From NCBI GenBank assembly GCA_034336665.1, contig CM067592.1, positions 35,715,889-35,779,888 of the forward strand: a stretch of 64,000 nt of DNA, written 5' to 3'. Made by a program: the position numbers and the translations under genes. The DNA comes from Luscinia megarhynchos (taxonomy: Eukaryota > Chordata > Aves > Passeriformes > Turdidae). This document shows positions 29,401 through 48,737 of this stretch, piece after piece. Below the pieces are notes generated by a model. The model ran no database searches and was not told the DNA's origin. It worked only from the letters and a program-made list of their open reading frames with translations. Each line of letters starts with the position of its first letter. Within the stretch, counting starts at the first letter, position 1.

Positions 29401-30455
29401 TGTATTGTACTTGATAAGACTAATTAAAAACCCAAACAAAACTAGTCAGATATAAAACTGTAACTAGAGATAATAATCTTTTATTTCTTTACTAACATTA
29501 AAGTGTGCAAATCAGGGAGAGACAAAAACTCCAGCCATTTTAAGCAGTTTCGTTTCTGTCTCACATATTTGACACTGTAGTCCACAAAGAATGCTTTAAT
29601 TGAAGGATGGCCTGCACCCTCAAATCAGTTTGCCTTTATGTCTGGTAGTACTTAATGACCACCAGAAATCATTCCTGCAGGGGTTGAACTCCTTGTTTCA
29701 TTGAAAGCATGTTAGCAACATGGTTGCTGCCCAAAGGGGAAGAGAATCCTTTGATCCTAATCCCACTAACGCTTTGTCGAGCATACTGAGAGGAGATGCA
29801 TGTTTGGCACTACCAATTTCTAAGCTCTTTGCCAAAAGAGGTTTTGGTAGCTGCTGGGTATCTCAGTGATCAGACAGATGCCCTCACAGAAAACAGAAGG
29901 GAGCGAGAAAGATACACAGAAATCTTGAAGGTCAGTCATGACCTAACGAGTCCTGGTGGTTCAAGTGCCAGTGGTGCATAAGCAAACTGTCATGGATATC
30001 ACTTTTGGTCCTGGGATCCTAAAATATGCTGAGCATTGCCTTCTGACTAAGATTTCATTGCAATTGTATGCTGTGTTTCAGACTAGTGCAATTTTTACTT
30101 TGTAAATAGAGCCTTCACTTCTGATCAGCCCTTAAGTGGCGCTGAGTAGTCATTAGTGAGGCCAGGTGTGTTCTTGCTTACCCGCAAATGCTGAGCAGCT
30201 GATGTGCTATCAGCTTTCACAGCAAAAGCTCAGGGTGAACAAGGACACCCTGCAAGGGTAAACGCACCATCCTAGAAACTATTTAATTGCACAAACACTG
30301 ATACGCTTTCAGTAAAAACACTTGGGCGTGTTTCAACCTGTTTCCAATGAAGCCCTTCGCTTGACAAGGTCTGAGAGGACTGAGCTTGGTCTTGATTCAG
30401 CACAGGATTAAGAGTTTTAAAATAAGAAGCTGTGAGGAAAGAACGGCCTAGGTTG
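26481..30455 (-). other. FRMD3: FRMD3 intron, no recognisable feature
   Basis: AT-rich intron. I see poly-T/A runs (27091-27110) but no recognisable transposon, RNA gene or exon. The frame at 29796-29981 has no family resemblance. Confidence 0.5.
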
Positions 30456-30650
30456 AAAGGGATGGTAAAGACTACTCTGTTCCACCTCCCGTGCCATTGA
30501 CAGAGATACCTGTCACAAGACCAGGCTGCTCAGAGTTTCGTCCCACCTGGCCTTGAACACTCACAGGGATGGGGCAACCACAGCTGCCCTGTGCTCCAGC
30601 ACCTCACCACCTGCAAAGCAAAGTCTCTCATCTCTTCTAAGCCATGAGGC
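30456..30650 (-). mobile_element. CR1 LINE 3' fragment, old
   Basis: Diverged CR1 in reverse orientation: 'aaagactactctgttccacc', 'cccacctggccttgaacac', 'gggatggggcaaccacagc' and 'cctcaccacctgcaaag'. It lacks the exact tail repeats, consistent with an old insertion. Confidence 0.85.
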
Positions 30651-33600
30651 TTTTGATTAAGTCCCAGTGTTTGCAAAAGGAGGAGTTAGAAAGGGGCAAC
30701 TGCAAGTGCACAAATACCATGAATATTTAAATTTCACTTGGCAAGCAATACTTAGCCAAGTGCTTGTGTGTGCATATAGCAAAACAGAATCAGAAGAACT
30801 TGCACGTTTTACAAAAATATTTCAGGCAAGGGCTGGATTGGAAAATTTTCTTTAATCGACAGAAGAGAGCAGGAGAATGGAGATATGAAGCACTGCTAGA
30901 AAAGTAAAAAAATAATTAATTTTATTTAAAACTCCACCCTATACTACTCTTGGAAATAAATATCTAATATTTTCCTTGAATTAAGAGCAAAATCATGGCA
31001 AATTTGCTTTAGCTTCAAAGAAGTGACTTGCATGAGGTTACCACATGCCGCAGAAGAAAGAAAAAAATAAAAGGTAATAATATCCTAATATCCTCCAAAG
31101 CTCATGGAAGTTCAGACAAGGGAAATAATTAGATGTCCATTCCATAGAGTCACAAGAGATGACAAAGGGCCCAGGACATAATGTGTATTTCCTTCTTCAT
31201 GCCCTGAGGCCAATACCTGTTTTTCAGGGTTTTAAGAACTTTTATACCAAGAATATTGACATTGTTCTGCTGCAGCAAAAGAGCTGCTCCTCTGTATTTT
31301 TTCCAAAATCAGAGCACTGATGCTATTTAGTGGCACGTTAATGAGGAAGAAACAAGATACATCACTATCACAAATATTTATCTGATCCAGAAAAAGTAGT
31401 CAGATATACTGGAACAGAACGACCTTTGTATGATTCTGAACTAGAATTTATTAAACAAATTTAAGAATTATCACTGCTGTGTGTTGGAGTAGCTGAACTT
31501 ACCCACAGTCTCTATATCAGCTGAATATCTGGCCATAAAATCTGCATATATTGATGTATGCATGAGCCACTACATTATCCCAGACAACAGGTTCACAACT
31601 GATTGAAAAAAGCTCTTTGTTTTTATCATATATATCTTGCAAAATTATTTTGTTTACAAGTTTCCTAATCTTCACACAAGATACTCACTTTGTAATATTT
31701 CTGCTGAAATAAGTGTATATATGTATTTATTCTCTTCACACAACTATTCATTTCTGTCATATTTTTGTTTAGTACATAAATGCAGCTCTACTAGTAAAAG
31801 CAAGCTGCCAGTTAACTCAATACTTAGTCTCTGAAAATAGTCTGAAGCAAGCACTTAGAAAAAGAACAAGAGCAGTTGCTCCCATTGTGCTCAAAGGGCT
31901 TTTTCTACCCAGCTTCCATTAAAATTTCTTTGTAAATATTTGTAGGCTTTTACCAATTTGTCCAAGCTCCCATTTTAAACACGTATTTCAAATTCATGAC
32001 AGCTACAATGAATTTATTACTGCCTATGGTTTTCTAAAAGCTATTTCTCAATACCAGTGACTTTATACTTAGTTTACTTCAGAGTGTTTCAGTTCTAAGA
32101 ATTACAGGGCAACTTTTGCCTTCACCAAGCTTCACCTTCTCCAAGATATTTTACATCATATCCTTCTCTCTCCTTCACTTTTGCTTACTCTCTGGCTCTC
32201 TCTTACTCAATCTCTCTCATTCACTCCTTTTACTAGACATATTATTCTTGTCTAATCCATGAAATCCACTATTAGATATAATTCTTACAGCCTTCTTTGT
32301 TCCTTTTCCAGTTCTATTATTTTTTTTGAACCAGCATGACCTGAGCTGCAGACAGCAAGCAGTGTTGCAGCAAGAGTTCAGGCAAATGCAGTAACTTTTG
32401 TGATAACTCCGTCCTGGAGCAGAGGTTCATATGCATGGATAAGGATTAAGATTTTTATTAACCTATGGCTCAGTCACTGTAGGGTTCTGCCCATAATATT
32501 TGTTCTACCCCTTCACAGAGACGGGAGATCTCCCAGACAGATCCTAACTGTACAAAGCACTATAGCTCCTTACACAAAAACATAACTTCATTACACTGAG
32601 GTTGCAATTTATCTGATGTGTCTTTCTGCCAGCCTTCCCCACTCTCACGTGGGACTAGGCACATGATTTTAGAAACAGGTCTTAAATACCTGCTAATGCT
32701 AAAGCAGAGATCAGCTGCACTCAAGATTTGCTGACCATTTCCAAAGGTTTCTCCAAAGGAACTGATGTACATTTTGTCTATAGCTCCCATTAAAAACAGA
32801 ACCTCTACTTCATGATAAATAAATTAATTGCCAATGGACCAGAGACTACAATTTCCTTCCCTAGTAAATACTGGTACAATGCTGAATTACTTTGGTTGTA
32901 AGATTAAAAAAACATTCTGCCCAGGTCAATTAAATGTGACACTTGGTGTGGAAATGGGTCTCCTCACCACCCTTACTAGTGAAATAAATTAAATAAAATC
33001 TCACCAAAAATATTCCTACATCTGTGTAGAATTGTCACCCAGTCTTCACCAAATTCAAGCTTGAAAGCAAAGGGAGAATTGTATCTGTGACAATTCTTAA
33101 GGGATAAATGATGAGGCAGGCCAACAAAATCCATAGTGTCCAGTGTCATCTTTCTATCAAAGCACCAAACCAGGCTCTGTGCTCTGGGAAAGTCAGAAAT
33201 CCCCAGAGCTACCATTCAGGATCAGCTGCACAGAGGCAGTGTATCCTAGAGCAGTTTCACTAATTTGAAAGCTTTATTTTCATGCTGCCAGACACACAAG
33301 CCCAGAGCTCAAACCACTGCATTGCTCTGCTGCTCCCAGACAGCCCTGCACCACACCCACCCACATGACAAAGCATCTTAATGCTTAAGGGTGATTATGA
33401 TTCCAAACATCTCCACAGTGCCAGGTAAGACTTCACAGTTGCTTTAGGGTCCTACAATGCCTTTCCATTACTCTTCCAACCTACCCCATGGGTAGCTCCA
33501 AGGTGTTTCTTTCTAACTACCACCTCATACTTCCACATTCAAAAACAAAATCACAAGCTTGTGCTCACATTGGTTCACTGGGAGCAAAAAAAAAAAAGGA

Positions 33601-34192
33601 AATAAGTATTTCCAAGTTTAAATTATTGCTCAGGTATCCCATGAAGGGACTTAATAATTATTTTACCACACTAATATCTTCCTTCTGTTGGATTTTCTCT
33701 TGTGTTCAAGAACAGCCTCTTTCAACAAGAAATCCATTCTCAAGAAGATGTTGAACAGCAACTCCCCTATATCATTCTATTATCATCTCATCTTGTATCA
33801 GACCCAAAAACACAAAGAAGCTGCTCAATAAACCCAGGGTATCTGGCACAGAATTAGCCATTCTACATTCCCACAAGTGTGAGAGCGTGACAATTAGCCT
33901 CAATATAGTATCTAGCATATTAAAAGGTAGCAGGAGTAGTTCCTTGAGTAGCAGAATCAGTAATAGCGTGTCCAGGCATGGCTTCTATTGGAAACTGTTA
34001 AAAATTACAAGCTCCAAATGAGGCTTTCTGGGTTCCTACAGCATATCACTCTTTACACTCTCAGATTTCCTGGGTTGGGTTTGGCCTTCAGCTGGGTTTG
34101 GCTTTCAGTGTTTTCCTCAGTAAGAAAAATAACACCAATGTGTAAGTTTATTTGCATGAAACTATACAGGAACTTAACACTTGAAAGCTGTA
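30651..34192 (-). other. FRMD3: FRMD3 intron, no recognisable feature
   Basis: AT-rich intron with a short CT-rich patch (32160-32230). No exon or repeat family recognised. Confidence 0.5.
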
Positions 34193-34470
34193 TAGAATCA
34201 TAAAACCATCAAGGCTGAAAGAAACATTTAACATCGTCCAGTCCCATCATGCACCCACCACTACCACTATAACCCTTAAATCACTAAACCACACCACCCA
34301 GCCACAGATCCAGACTCCTCTTGAGCACCTCCAGGAATGATGATTCCACCACCTGCAGGGAAACCTATTTCCTGACCACACTAACAGTGAAAAGATATTT
34401 CCTAAAAACTGATCTGAATTTCCGCTGTCTCAGCCCAAGGCCATCTCCTCTGGTGCAGAGGGATGATTGC
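34193..34470 (-). mobile_element. CR1 LINE 3' end, truncated
   Basis: Starts with 'atagaatcataaaaccatc', the reverse of a CR1 tail, and runs through 'cacctccaggaatgatgatt', 'ccaccacctgcaggg', 'cctgaccacactaacagtg' and 'ggccatctcctctggtgc'. It is a 5'-truncated element in the same orientation as FRMD3. Confidence 0.92.
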
Positions 34471-34479
34471 TGCCCTGGT

Positions 34480-36949
34480 CAAGTTTGACCAAAAGTAGCT
34501 TCAAATGTTGCTACAGTTTAGAGTCAGGAAGAAAGGCAATGTGGTCCCACATAATTTTCTCAGAAATCCACATGAAAAAGTCAACAGTTATTATATGAAC
34601 ACTAGGAACTCCTTTGTTCTCAGTATCATTAGACATAAAATGGCATTTTACCGAATACCAAATAAACCACAACTTACTGAATACTATTAGTTTACCACTG
34701 ACATTTTGAATCTACACTAGGGCAAAGATTCCCCAAAGGAACATCCAAATGTGACACTAAAAGATACAGCATGTTGGAGAACCTAGGATTTCTAAGTGCT
34801 AGTTCAGTTTTATTTTATTGTCACTGTTACTCTCCCATAGACTCAGACAACAGAAGATGCAATGCTGCCTTCTGTTACGAGTGTCTTCCAAAGTTTGGGG
34901 TTTTTTCTGGCCGGAGTAGAATATGGAAAAGCATAGAATATTTTTAAAAGTTTAAGTATGCTCAAAATATACACACAGGTTTATTTATGTATGAAGAAAG
35001 GACTATTATAAAAATGGATTTGGGGAAAGGAAGAAATATATATCATTACTTACTTGAAAAATAACCTATAAAACATAGCTGTTTTTCCACATTTCAAAAT
35101 CTTTTTCTGACATAAGACAATTAGCTCAATTTTCTACTTTATTTACACAGTCAGAAATTCTGAATGTTCTAAACAGAAATCTTGAAACATTTAATTTTAA
35201 GCATCTGAAATATTGAACCAATTAATTTTTTTAATTCTCAAACTCAGCCAAACATTTTGATACTTCTATGCTACATTTTAGTAGCATACTCTACATTTAA
35301 AAGACATTTTGGATGAATTAAAGCTGGTATTTTTGTCTACTTGAGCTCCCTCACTACAAAACAAAAGGAATGCAAATTAGCTTTCAGAGCAACCATGGAA
35401 CCTTTGCACAAAAAAAACTAGATCTTAATAAAATGGAGGCAAGCATCTCTGCTAGACTAAATGCCAGCAGGAATAAATCTGCATAATATTTCAGATATAC
35501 ATATGTGTGTGTGTGTGTACAGTATATAATAATATACTATTATTTCATATAGTTAAGCTGTTCAAAAAATCAATCAAGAATAATTCACAAAAAGCCAGAA
35601 TTAAATGCATGATTTTGTCAGCTTCATTTGGAACCATTGATGTAGACCTCTCTGTGCAAACACAGAGACTGTGTGGTTGAATATAAAATTCTACAACACA
35701 TAAAATGCTACAACAAAGGCAGTTAGCATTTCCAAGAAATTCAGCAAAGTAATATCCATTGTGTGCTATGTACATCAGAAACAATAATTACTCCCCTAAA
35801 AATAAGGTATGCTTTTTTGTTTCAGCTCCTATTGCATGCTGTTTGAAAGAACAGTCAGAAGATGGTGCCTAGTCCCTATCTTTGCCAATATTTAATATAA
35901 ACTCCGTCCATAAAATTATAGAGAATTCTCTTAAAATTGTTTACCAACCTGGTGAAAGATTTTCCCCCACTGCCTCCATTAGGACTGTCTCAGACAGTGC
36001 AGCTCACCATAAGAACCACGTCCATTAAACTTTCTCTTTCTTTCTATTTTACACTCTGATGCATGTATAACCCTACCTTCCTATACTTTATTTCCTGCTC
36101 TAAGAGGGTGTGGCCTTCTTTAATCGTTGCATAAACATGCTCTGCACTCTCTTTATGCTTCTAACACTCCTTCTTTCTCCTTTCCTTCTTCAGTTAAGTT
36201 GATCTTCCTTGAATACAGATATCTAGATCAGAGCAGCTGAGGTCCCATTAGAATCTAATGATATTAATACCTTCCCACAAATACAGTCTTAAGAGACAAA
36301 GAAAGTGCTGTCCTTTACCTTAGCCATGTCATGCAGTAAACCAGGCTATTCAATATTCATTTTATTCATTTTCCCACATCACTTTATTTGCCTCTGGAGC
36401 ACTGAAGTACATTGTCACACACATTATTAACTGGTATAGCATGAACTATCGCTTTCCTTCAAAGTAACTGTGCTTGGCCAAAGCACAACGTTTAAGTTCA
36501 GAAAGAAGCTTGTGCTGAAATCCACCTGTGGACCTTTTCTGGGTTACTGTTTGTGTTTTGTGACACATCACACCAAGCCCTAATAATGTACTGCAGAAAA
36601 CGTGTCTCCCTTTCTCCTTGGTGGGACCTGTAATAATTTCACTGAGTATAGAAAATTTCTTCTACCAAATTACAAGTATACTTATTCCATGGAGCTTTGA
36701 AAATTTCTCCTATGGATCATGAAGTACTCTTATTTGTACGGTGGCTACAATCACATGGCATTTCTCCTGTGACCCCACCACATCTTGCACTTGCTATAGC
36801 TTATCTCTTTAACCACATACCTAGACAGCTACTGTTAGATTAATTCCAGGCATCTAAACTCACAACTGCAAAAATAAAAAAAAAACAGTGAAGAAAACTG
36901 TCACACACCTCATAAATCCAAAACCGTTATTTCCTTAGTTTTTTACTGA
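34480..36949 (-). other. FRMD3: FRMD3 intron, no recognisable gene
   Basis: AT-rich intron apart from the small GT run. No exon found. Confidence 0.5.
35505..35519. repeat. (GT)n microsatellite
   Basis: Short 'gtgtgtgtgtgtg' run in FRMD3 intron, followed by AT-rich 'tatataataatatac'. Confidence 0.85.
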
Positions 36950-36950
36950 G

Positions 36951-37090
36951 CTGTCCTGGTTTAGGCCAGGACAGAGTTAACTTTTTGCAGAACCATGAGG
37001 TGGCAAAGCCTGGAGCTGTGTGGACATGTCTGGGCTATTATATATTCATGTCATTACTAGGGAGCAGAAGTAAGGAATTCTTTGGCATCC
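36951..37090 (+). mobile_element. Endogenous retrovirus LTR fragment (avian ERV type)
   Basis: The block starts 'tgtcctggtttaggccagga' and continues 'cagagttaactttttgcag', 'attatatattcatgtcatta' and 'ggagcagaagtaaggaattc'. This is the usual opening of a family of LTRs common in songbird genomes. Only the first part of the LTR is visible; no gag, pol or env sequence is near, so it is a truncated solo-LTR remnant. The family name cannot be given without a repeat library. Confidence 0.75.
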
Positions 37091-38825
37091 AGGAAGATGT
37101 TCATGGCAATACAGGAATACTGAATATAAAAATAGCATATTGTGATGAATTGTAACATAAGATAAGAATGTACATTGCTTTCATCTCATCAACAAAGTAT
37201 TTAAGTCTGTACAAAAAAGGGTCCCTTATAAATCATGTCTCAATTAATGACAGAATTTAAAAAAAAAACAAAAACTAATTAGTGAAGTTATCAATATGCT
37301 TGAGAACATGAGAGCAATTGTAAATCAGCACTTAAAAATGTACATATGGAAAATGTTTGTTTGGTAAGTCTGTTTAACACAATCCAGCTGAAGAGTGGAC
37401 CAGCTAATGCAAGCCATCATACTACACAGGATGGCAACAACATTCTCTAGTTGTGGGATACAAAGGGAAACAAGATGTTTTGGGTAAGAACATATTTTCT
37501 TTCCCCAAAATTGTCTTGTGCTGCTAAGCAAGAGAAAATTTTAGCTTCTGTATAATCTTCCATAAACTTAGCACTAAATTAACTATACTATAAGATATAA
37601 AACAACTGTATATTCAAGACAGATAAGATGAATTTAGCTAATAATATTGCTAACAGCTCTTTGAAACATGGGAACCAAATATGGTATGATATAATGGGCA
37701 TCAAAATGGGTTTATGGTTTTGAAGGTTTTTTCCTAAAATATCACTATTTTAAAGTATTCTGACAAAAAGCAATTGGCTTTATTTAAAAGATCCTCATTA
37801 CTTCCATTAAGTAAAATAACTTTTCTGTAGCATTTTTGAGTGTCCGTCAGAGAAACATCCAATAGAAGTAGGTATTTATTAAGTCTTACCTAATTATAGC
37901 CCAATCCAGTACTCCACCTAATTTTCCTATGAATTCCAAACACTTGAGCATCTCCATAATTTTTATGATTGTGAAGAATTAAGAACACTGGTCAGACTAA
38001 GGGCTAATTATTTTCACTTTAAAAGTGGGATGAAATGGAAACTACTTGGGGTAGCTTTGCAAAGCTTGTGCAATTTTATAAGGTTGAGCTTATGGCAATA
38101 TCCGAATTTCAGTGATTTTTCACAAAAGTAATCAAGGTGGAGCAAGAGATATCTAGCCAAATTACTTTTTTCCTCTTCAGTCACAGCAGCTTCAAACTGG
38201 CAATTGTTTCCAGAGATTAAATGCCTTTATACATAGCCAAGATATTTAAAGTAACATATCTTAGTCTTAATATTGAGACCAGCAGGACAACATGGTGAAG
38301 AAGCAGTTCTGAATTTCAGTGTCCTAGGACTTCTGCTTCCTGTGTTCACCATTTGCTCCTACTCTCACACAGTAAAAGTCATCTGAAGCCACACAGAGGG
38401 TAGCAGTAGCAAATCACCTATACAATACAACCTGCAGAACCACCTAATATCTAGGAAAGATGATTAGTAACTGCACACAAAAATGCCTACAGCACAGGAC
38501 ATAGAATTTTCTTGCAGACATGCAATGATGCTCATAGAGGGGACCAAACTGAAGAACCCCCCAAAGCTTGAAAAATCACATCTGTTTTCTGTATTACGGA
38601 TTTTTAAGTCCATGCATCCCATGATGGGTGAAACAGAATGACTGCTTTTACCTGATAAACATAATAGGATTTATTCTTACATATCCCAAAAATCATTCAC
38701 TAAGAGCAAACTAAAAATCCAGAATTCCAGTGCACTGTCAGAGCCTAGAGCTGCTCTGTGCTGACTCTGAGTCATGCCTATAGATTCTTTTCTAGTATAA
38801 GTGCTCAGAACTACACAAATCAAAA
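37091..38825 (-). other. FRMD3: FRMD3 intron, no recognisable feature
   Basis: AT-rich intron between the LTR fragment and the hexamer repeat. Part of the left end may be further LTR that I cannot delimit. Confidence 0.5.
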
Positions 38826-38826
38826 T

Positions 38827-38910
38827 ATACTAATACTAATACTAATACTAATACTAATACTAATACTAATACTAATACTAATACTACTAATAATAATAAT
38901 AATAATAAAT
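38827..38910 (+). repeat. (ACTAAT)n then (TAA)n microsatellite
   Basis: About nine copies of the hexamer ACTAAT/TACTAA, passing at 38885 into 'ctactaataataat' (TAA)n. It lies about 170 bases downstream, in transcript direction, of the FRMD3 exon at 39083-39187. In the FRMD3 transcript it reads ATTAGT/TTAGTA. Confidence 0.95.
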
Positions 38911-39046
38911 TAATTGAGGGGAAAATTAATTCAATAATGCCACTTTATGAAGTTCTACAGATTACAGCCTGAGTACAAATTCTCAGAGATACATAATTTT
39001 GCATTAGAACATAAATGTTTATTTTTTAAATAATCAATTCACTTTA

Positions 39047-44775
<5,729 letters not shown>

Positions 44776-44800
44776 CTAGTCTAGTCTAGTCTAGTCTAGT
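44776..44800. repeat. (CTAGT)5 pentamer microsatellite
   Basis: Five tandem copies of CTAGT. Confidence 0.95.
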
Positions 44801-47800
44801 ATATAACATTTAACTGGAAAATTTTCTCAGTTGTAAGAAGAGCCAGTTATGACTTGCTTCTTCTATCGGAGTTTAAGTTCCAAAATGGAAAAAAAAAGGC
44901 AACAAACTTTTGCTGAAAGAAAACAAGCAAATTGGAAATGAAATATTTTATTTTAGAAACAAAGTATTTATCATAAATTTTTCTCCTGCTAACAGCGAAG
45001 AATTAACTGGCATTTACTTATTGCAACAGTCCTCTTCCACGTGTTATTTTACATTAGTTATCTCTTGCAAAGTATATAGTTTGTTCTATATACTAGTTAG
45101 TATTTTTATATTAATTAAAAATAATTTACATCAACATTATCTAATTCTAGAACTTTGGGAAGGAAGAATTTTTAAATCTGTCATTTAATACATTCTATTA
45201 TGTACAAAAGTATTTGAATAGATGATAGAAAACATTAGAAAATTAATGTCCATCTTATTTCATAGGGAATTTAGCAGTCAGGAGTGATAAAGAATGCTTC
45301 ATGTCTGAGACACAAGCTACCCATACTCCTCTGGTGTTAGAGTTCATTTGGTAACCTGAAATGGGTCTTAAAGAACATAATTTTTACAAATATATCAGTT
45401 TTAACTTAAATTTGTAAGCTCTTAATTATCAGTTGAGCCCCAAGTTATAGATACTAACAAAGAGAACTAAAGGAAAAAGAACCTCATAAACTAGCCTTTT
45501 TATACAGTTTCTTTTGCTCAAGAATTATAAAAATATATCTTAAAATAAAGGGGAAAGGAAAGAAGAAAGAATAATGTATATGTTGGGAAGGAGAGAAACA
45601 AGGGAAGAGCAAATTCAAGGCTGTATGTGTGAAGGTAGCTGAGAAAGTTCTATTAAACTTAAATGAAACATCTTGGCTAAATGTACACAATATTGAAAAT
45701 TTAACCAGGAATAACTGCTGCAGTGAGGTCAGGAATATACTTGTCAAATACATCTTATGTACTAACTTGTTTGGAAAATGATCATTTGAGGTTATTTATA
45801 TTTAATTTGCATTATTCATTTGCAACAGATGGGCAGATCTGTCCATAAGACAGCATATTTTTATGCTCTCTTAAATTAGAGGTTATTGTATGAGGATAGT
45901 GATCAAATAATAACAGATGAAGAGGGAAAAGGAGAAAATTGCACCACAGAAAAGATCCCACAATGCCAGTCCCATCAATGAATGAAATTACATTAAATGA
46001 AAACTATTTTAAAAGCAAAATACCATGGGAAATGAAAAGTATATTCTACTACGCAATAAAATCTGAACAGCAGCAGTGAAGACAGGTAACAGCTTTCATA
46101 CAATCAGTTCTTGAGCTCAGTGATATTCTGCAAGCAAATTACTCTGACCCGTGGGTAAGTTATAAATAATAAAAATAAATATTTATAGTTTGCACACTGC
46201 AGCTCTCAGAAGTCTCCACCAGTCTGGCCGGCAAGCACTGAGTAAACCACAAATGCAATATTCATTTTCTGTTGTGCACACGGGCATCACTTAGCCATTT
46301 AGGTTTTGTGTCCCTCAAGTGTCAGCCTCACAGAAGGCTTGCAGCATTAACTGCTCGCTTCTGGTAACAGCTTCCATTAGCACAGCATTTGTGATGCCAT
46401 CTGAGGCACTATTGATTTCTTAAAAGGAATTGAGTCCTTCTGTCAACAAATCTATCATTTTATTCAATGCCCAGCATTGTTCAGCAAACCTGAGTCTGCT
46501 TTCTCTCTTTCATTCTTGACATCATACCACATCCAGGGAAGTGGATTAGAGATTTCAAGAATGACTTCTCAGTCCCCACCTACAAAGCAACATAAAAGCC
46601 AAACCAGGATTTTAATAAAAAGTACCTAATGTCCCCCAGTACAGGTGATGGCCAACAATCCCCCCTTGGCCAAAATCTTCTCAGTAGTTCCAAAAGGCAC
46701 AGAAAAATCAATACATATTCAAGTATAAATCCAAGCACCATTCTTTAAACGCCTTTCCCAACAGATGCCTAGCAGACTGCCCTTATTTTACAAGAAGTGT
46801 TTTTAAAAAAGAGAAGCAACTAGAAATTCTTCTAGCCAAACAAGTCGTTTCCCTGAGCACAGGCAAAAGAGGCATTCAGCTTATGCTGCCCATATGAAAA
46901 GAGCCAGCTGGGGTTGTTGCAAGAATTCCCCTTCAGGAGCACATTTCAGGGCTCAGCTGAACGTATTGAACCCCAGCCATGGTAAGGGTCACGCAGGAAC
47001 AAACACACCTTTGCTTCCACAGCCAGTGGAGAGAAGGGCAGCTTGAAAGGAGCTGGGGAACCCCTGCAAGCACTGAGAGTGGCACCTCAGCTGGTCCCCC
47101 CCACGCCCATCACAGCTTGGGGTTATCCCCACGTTTGTCACCTCGCATGAGGAAACACATGGTGAATGCCTGCAAGCATGACATGGGATGTGCACGCACT
47201 GGTGGGAGGAATGGAGGAAGGAAAGTAAGATCATGGAACATTATCCCTAGAGGGGATGAAGTAATGTCCATTTGAAAGGCTATTATAGTGATGTGAACGT
47301 CTAAGAGCTTACATAATGAACAGAATATACAACTAGATATTACAGAAATTTGATCCATCACTATGTGGGTATCATCTCTGGAGCACACCCAATCTCAACA
47401 AGTGCTGCAAAGCACAAATAATATCTTCACTGTGATGAAGTCACCAGCTCTCAGTGAACCAGCTGAAAGAGCAACTCATACACTAATCTGATGTGATAAG
47501 GGCCTAGATAAAAACTTTTAGTTAACTGAGGAACCCTCACTATCTTATGCAGTTGAACTGTCAGCCAGACATACTACATATGCCTCATAGGACACATCAC
47601 AATACCTACTGTGCTTCTTCAAAAAAACTTTTATGGAAGAGAGTGAGGATAAACACAAAGATCTCCCACCTTCTATTTATTTAGAATCCATTCACCAACA
47701 CATATTTTTTTGAACTACTCATCTTGCTTACCTGCCTCAGATAAGTAATTCCTTTCTATCCATCTTAGGTAATATCTCAGCGTGCTTAAGCACTTTTCCC

Positions 47801-48340
47801 ATGTACTTTGACTGCAGAAATTTTGTAACTTCAGGAATCTTATTGGCTCATTTCCCACTCAGCAAAGAGCCTTATTCCCATACTTTTTTTCAGCAGACTG
47901 TAGGAATAATTTTACCATGAGAAACTATTTCCAAGCTGCTCAACTAGTGCTTTATAGACACATATGGTTAAATATATTTTCCTGTCAGAAATAATTACAC
48001 AGCAAAGAATCTTTAATCAGTACTTTTCCCTCCTCCTTTTAACAATCCCAGTTGTTAAATGCTTGTTTTGAAGGAAAACAAACATTAAATGTAAAAGATC
48101 TGACATTCAATCTTCAGAAGAGCAAATTAATGGTAGATTGAAAACACTGGAGAAAGAAGTCCTCCAGAAGCATTCCTTGGACATGGTGCCTACACCAGTG
48201 CACCCCAATGGTATTCAGTAAAAGCCAGCTATTGGAATCAGGGGAGGAACTCATTCTCTGTATCATACAAGTTTCTGTCTCCCTGCCAAAGTAAAAGTTC
48301 CACAATTTTTTTTGTAGTAGGGAAAGCTGGATTTCTTTCT
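44801..48340 (-). other. Probable FRMD3 intron, no recognisable gene
   Basis: Mostly AT-rich. A less AT-rich block at 46140-46520 and a GC-richer block at 46900-47260 stand out but I cannot assign them. The frame at 46979-47275 has no similarity that I recognise. Confidence 0.45.
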
Positions 48341-48342
48341 GT

Positions 48343-48690
48343 GTTGGTTTCACGTGCTAGGGGGAAGGGGTGGGTTGGGCTCAGGGAAAGCACCACGAGG
48401 CCAGGGAACAGAGGGGCTGTCCCATCTCTGAGGGCTTCCCTTGTGAGCAGATGCAGACTGTGAAGGTGAAGACACCCCCTAAGCCATAACTAAAAAGGAA
48501 CTTTTCTCTCTTAAGTGAACTGAAATGATTATATGTTTTCTGTATGATGTTGTTAAGGAATGTGGAATGAAGGGAGGAGGGAATAATTTAGGAATCTTAT
48601 TCTGAATTCTCTTTGTGTTATTAAAATTTTTCTTCTTGTACCTTTTAAAGTTTTAAGCCTGCGTTGTCTTTACTCCTAAATCCTATGTCT
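48343..48690 (+). mobile_element. Probable solo LTR of an avian endogenous retrovirus
   Basis: The block starts 'tgtgttggtttcacgtgcta' and goes through a GC-rich part ('gggggaaggggtgggttggg'). It ends in a T-rich 3' part ('ttaaaatttttcttcttgta', 'aagttttaagcctgcgttg', 'ctcctaaatcctatgtct'). The layout (TG start, about 350 bases, T-rich end with 'taagcctg') resembles songbird ERVL-type LTRs. No internal retroviral genes lie beside it. The right end is unclear because a CT repeat follows 50 bases later. Confidence 0.6.
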
Positions 48691-48737
48691 AAAAAGAAAT
48701 TAAATATATTAAAATTGGCAAAACCAAAGTCGCACCA

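Noticed and set aside
46979..47275. 98-codon plus frame in a GC-richer block
   Set aside because: No homology recognised, and overlapping frames are open on the opposite strand as well.
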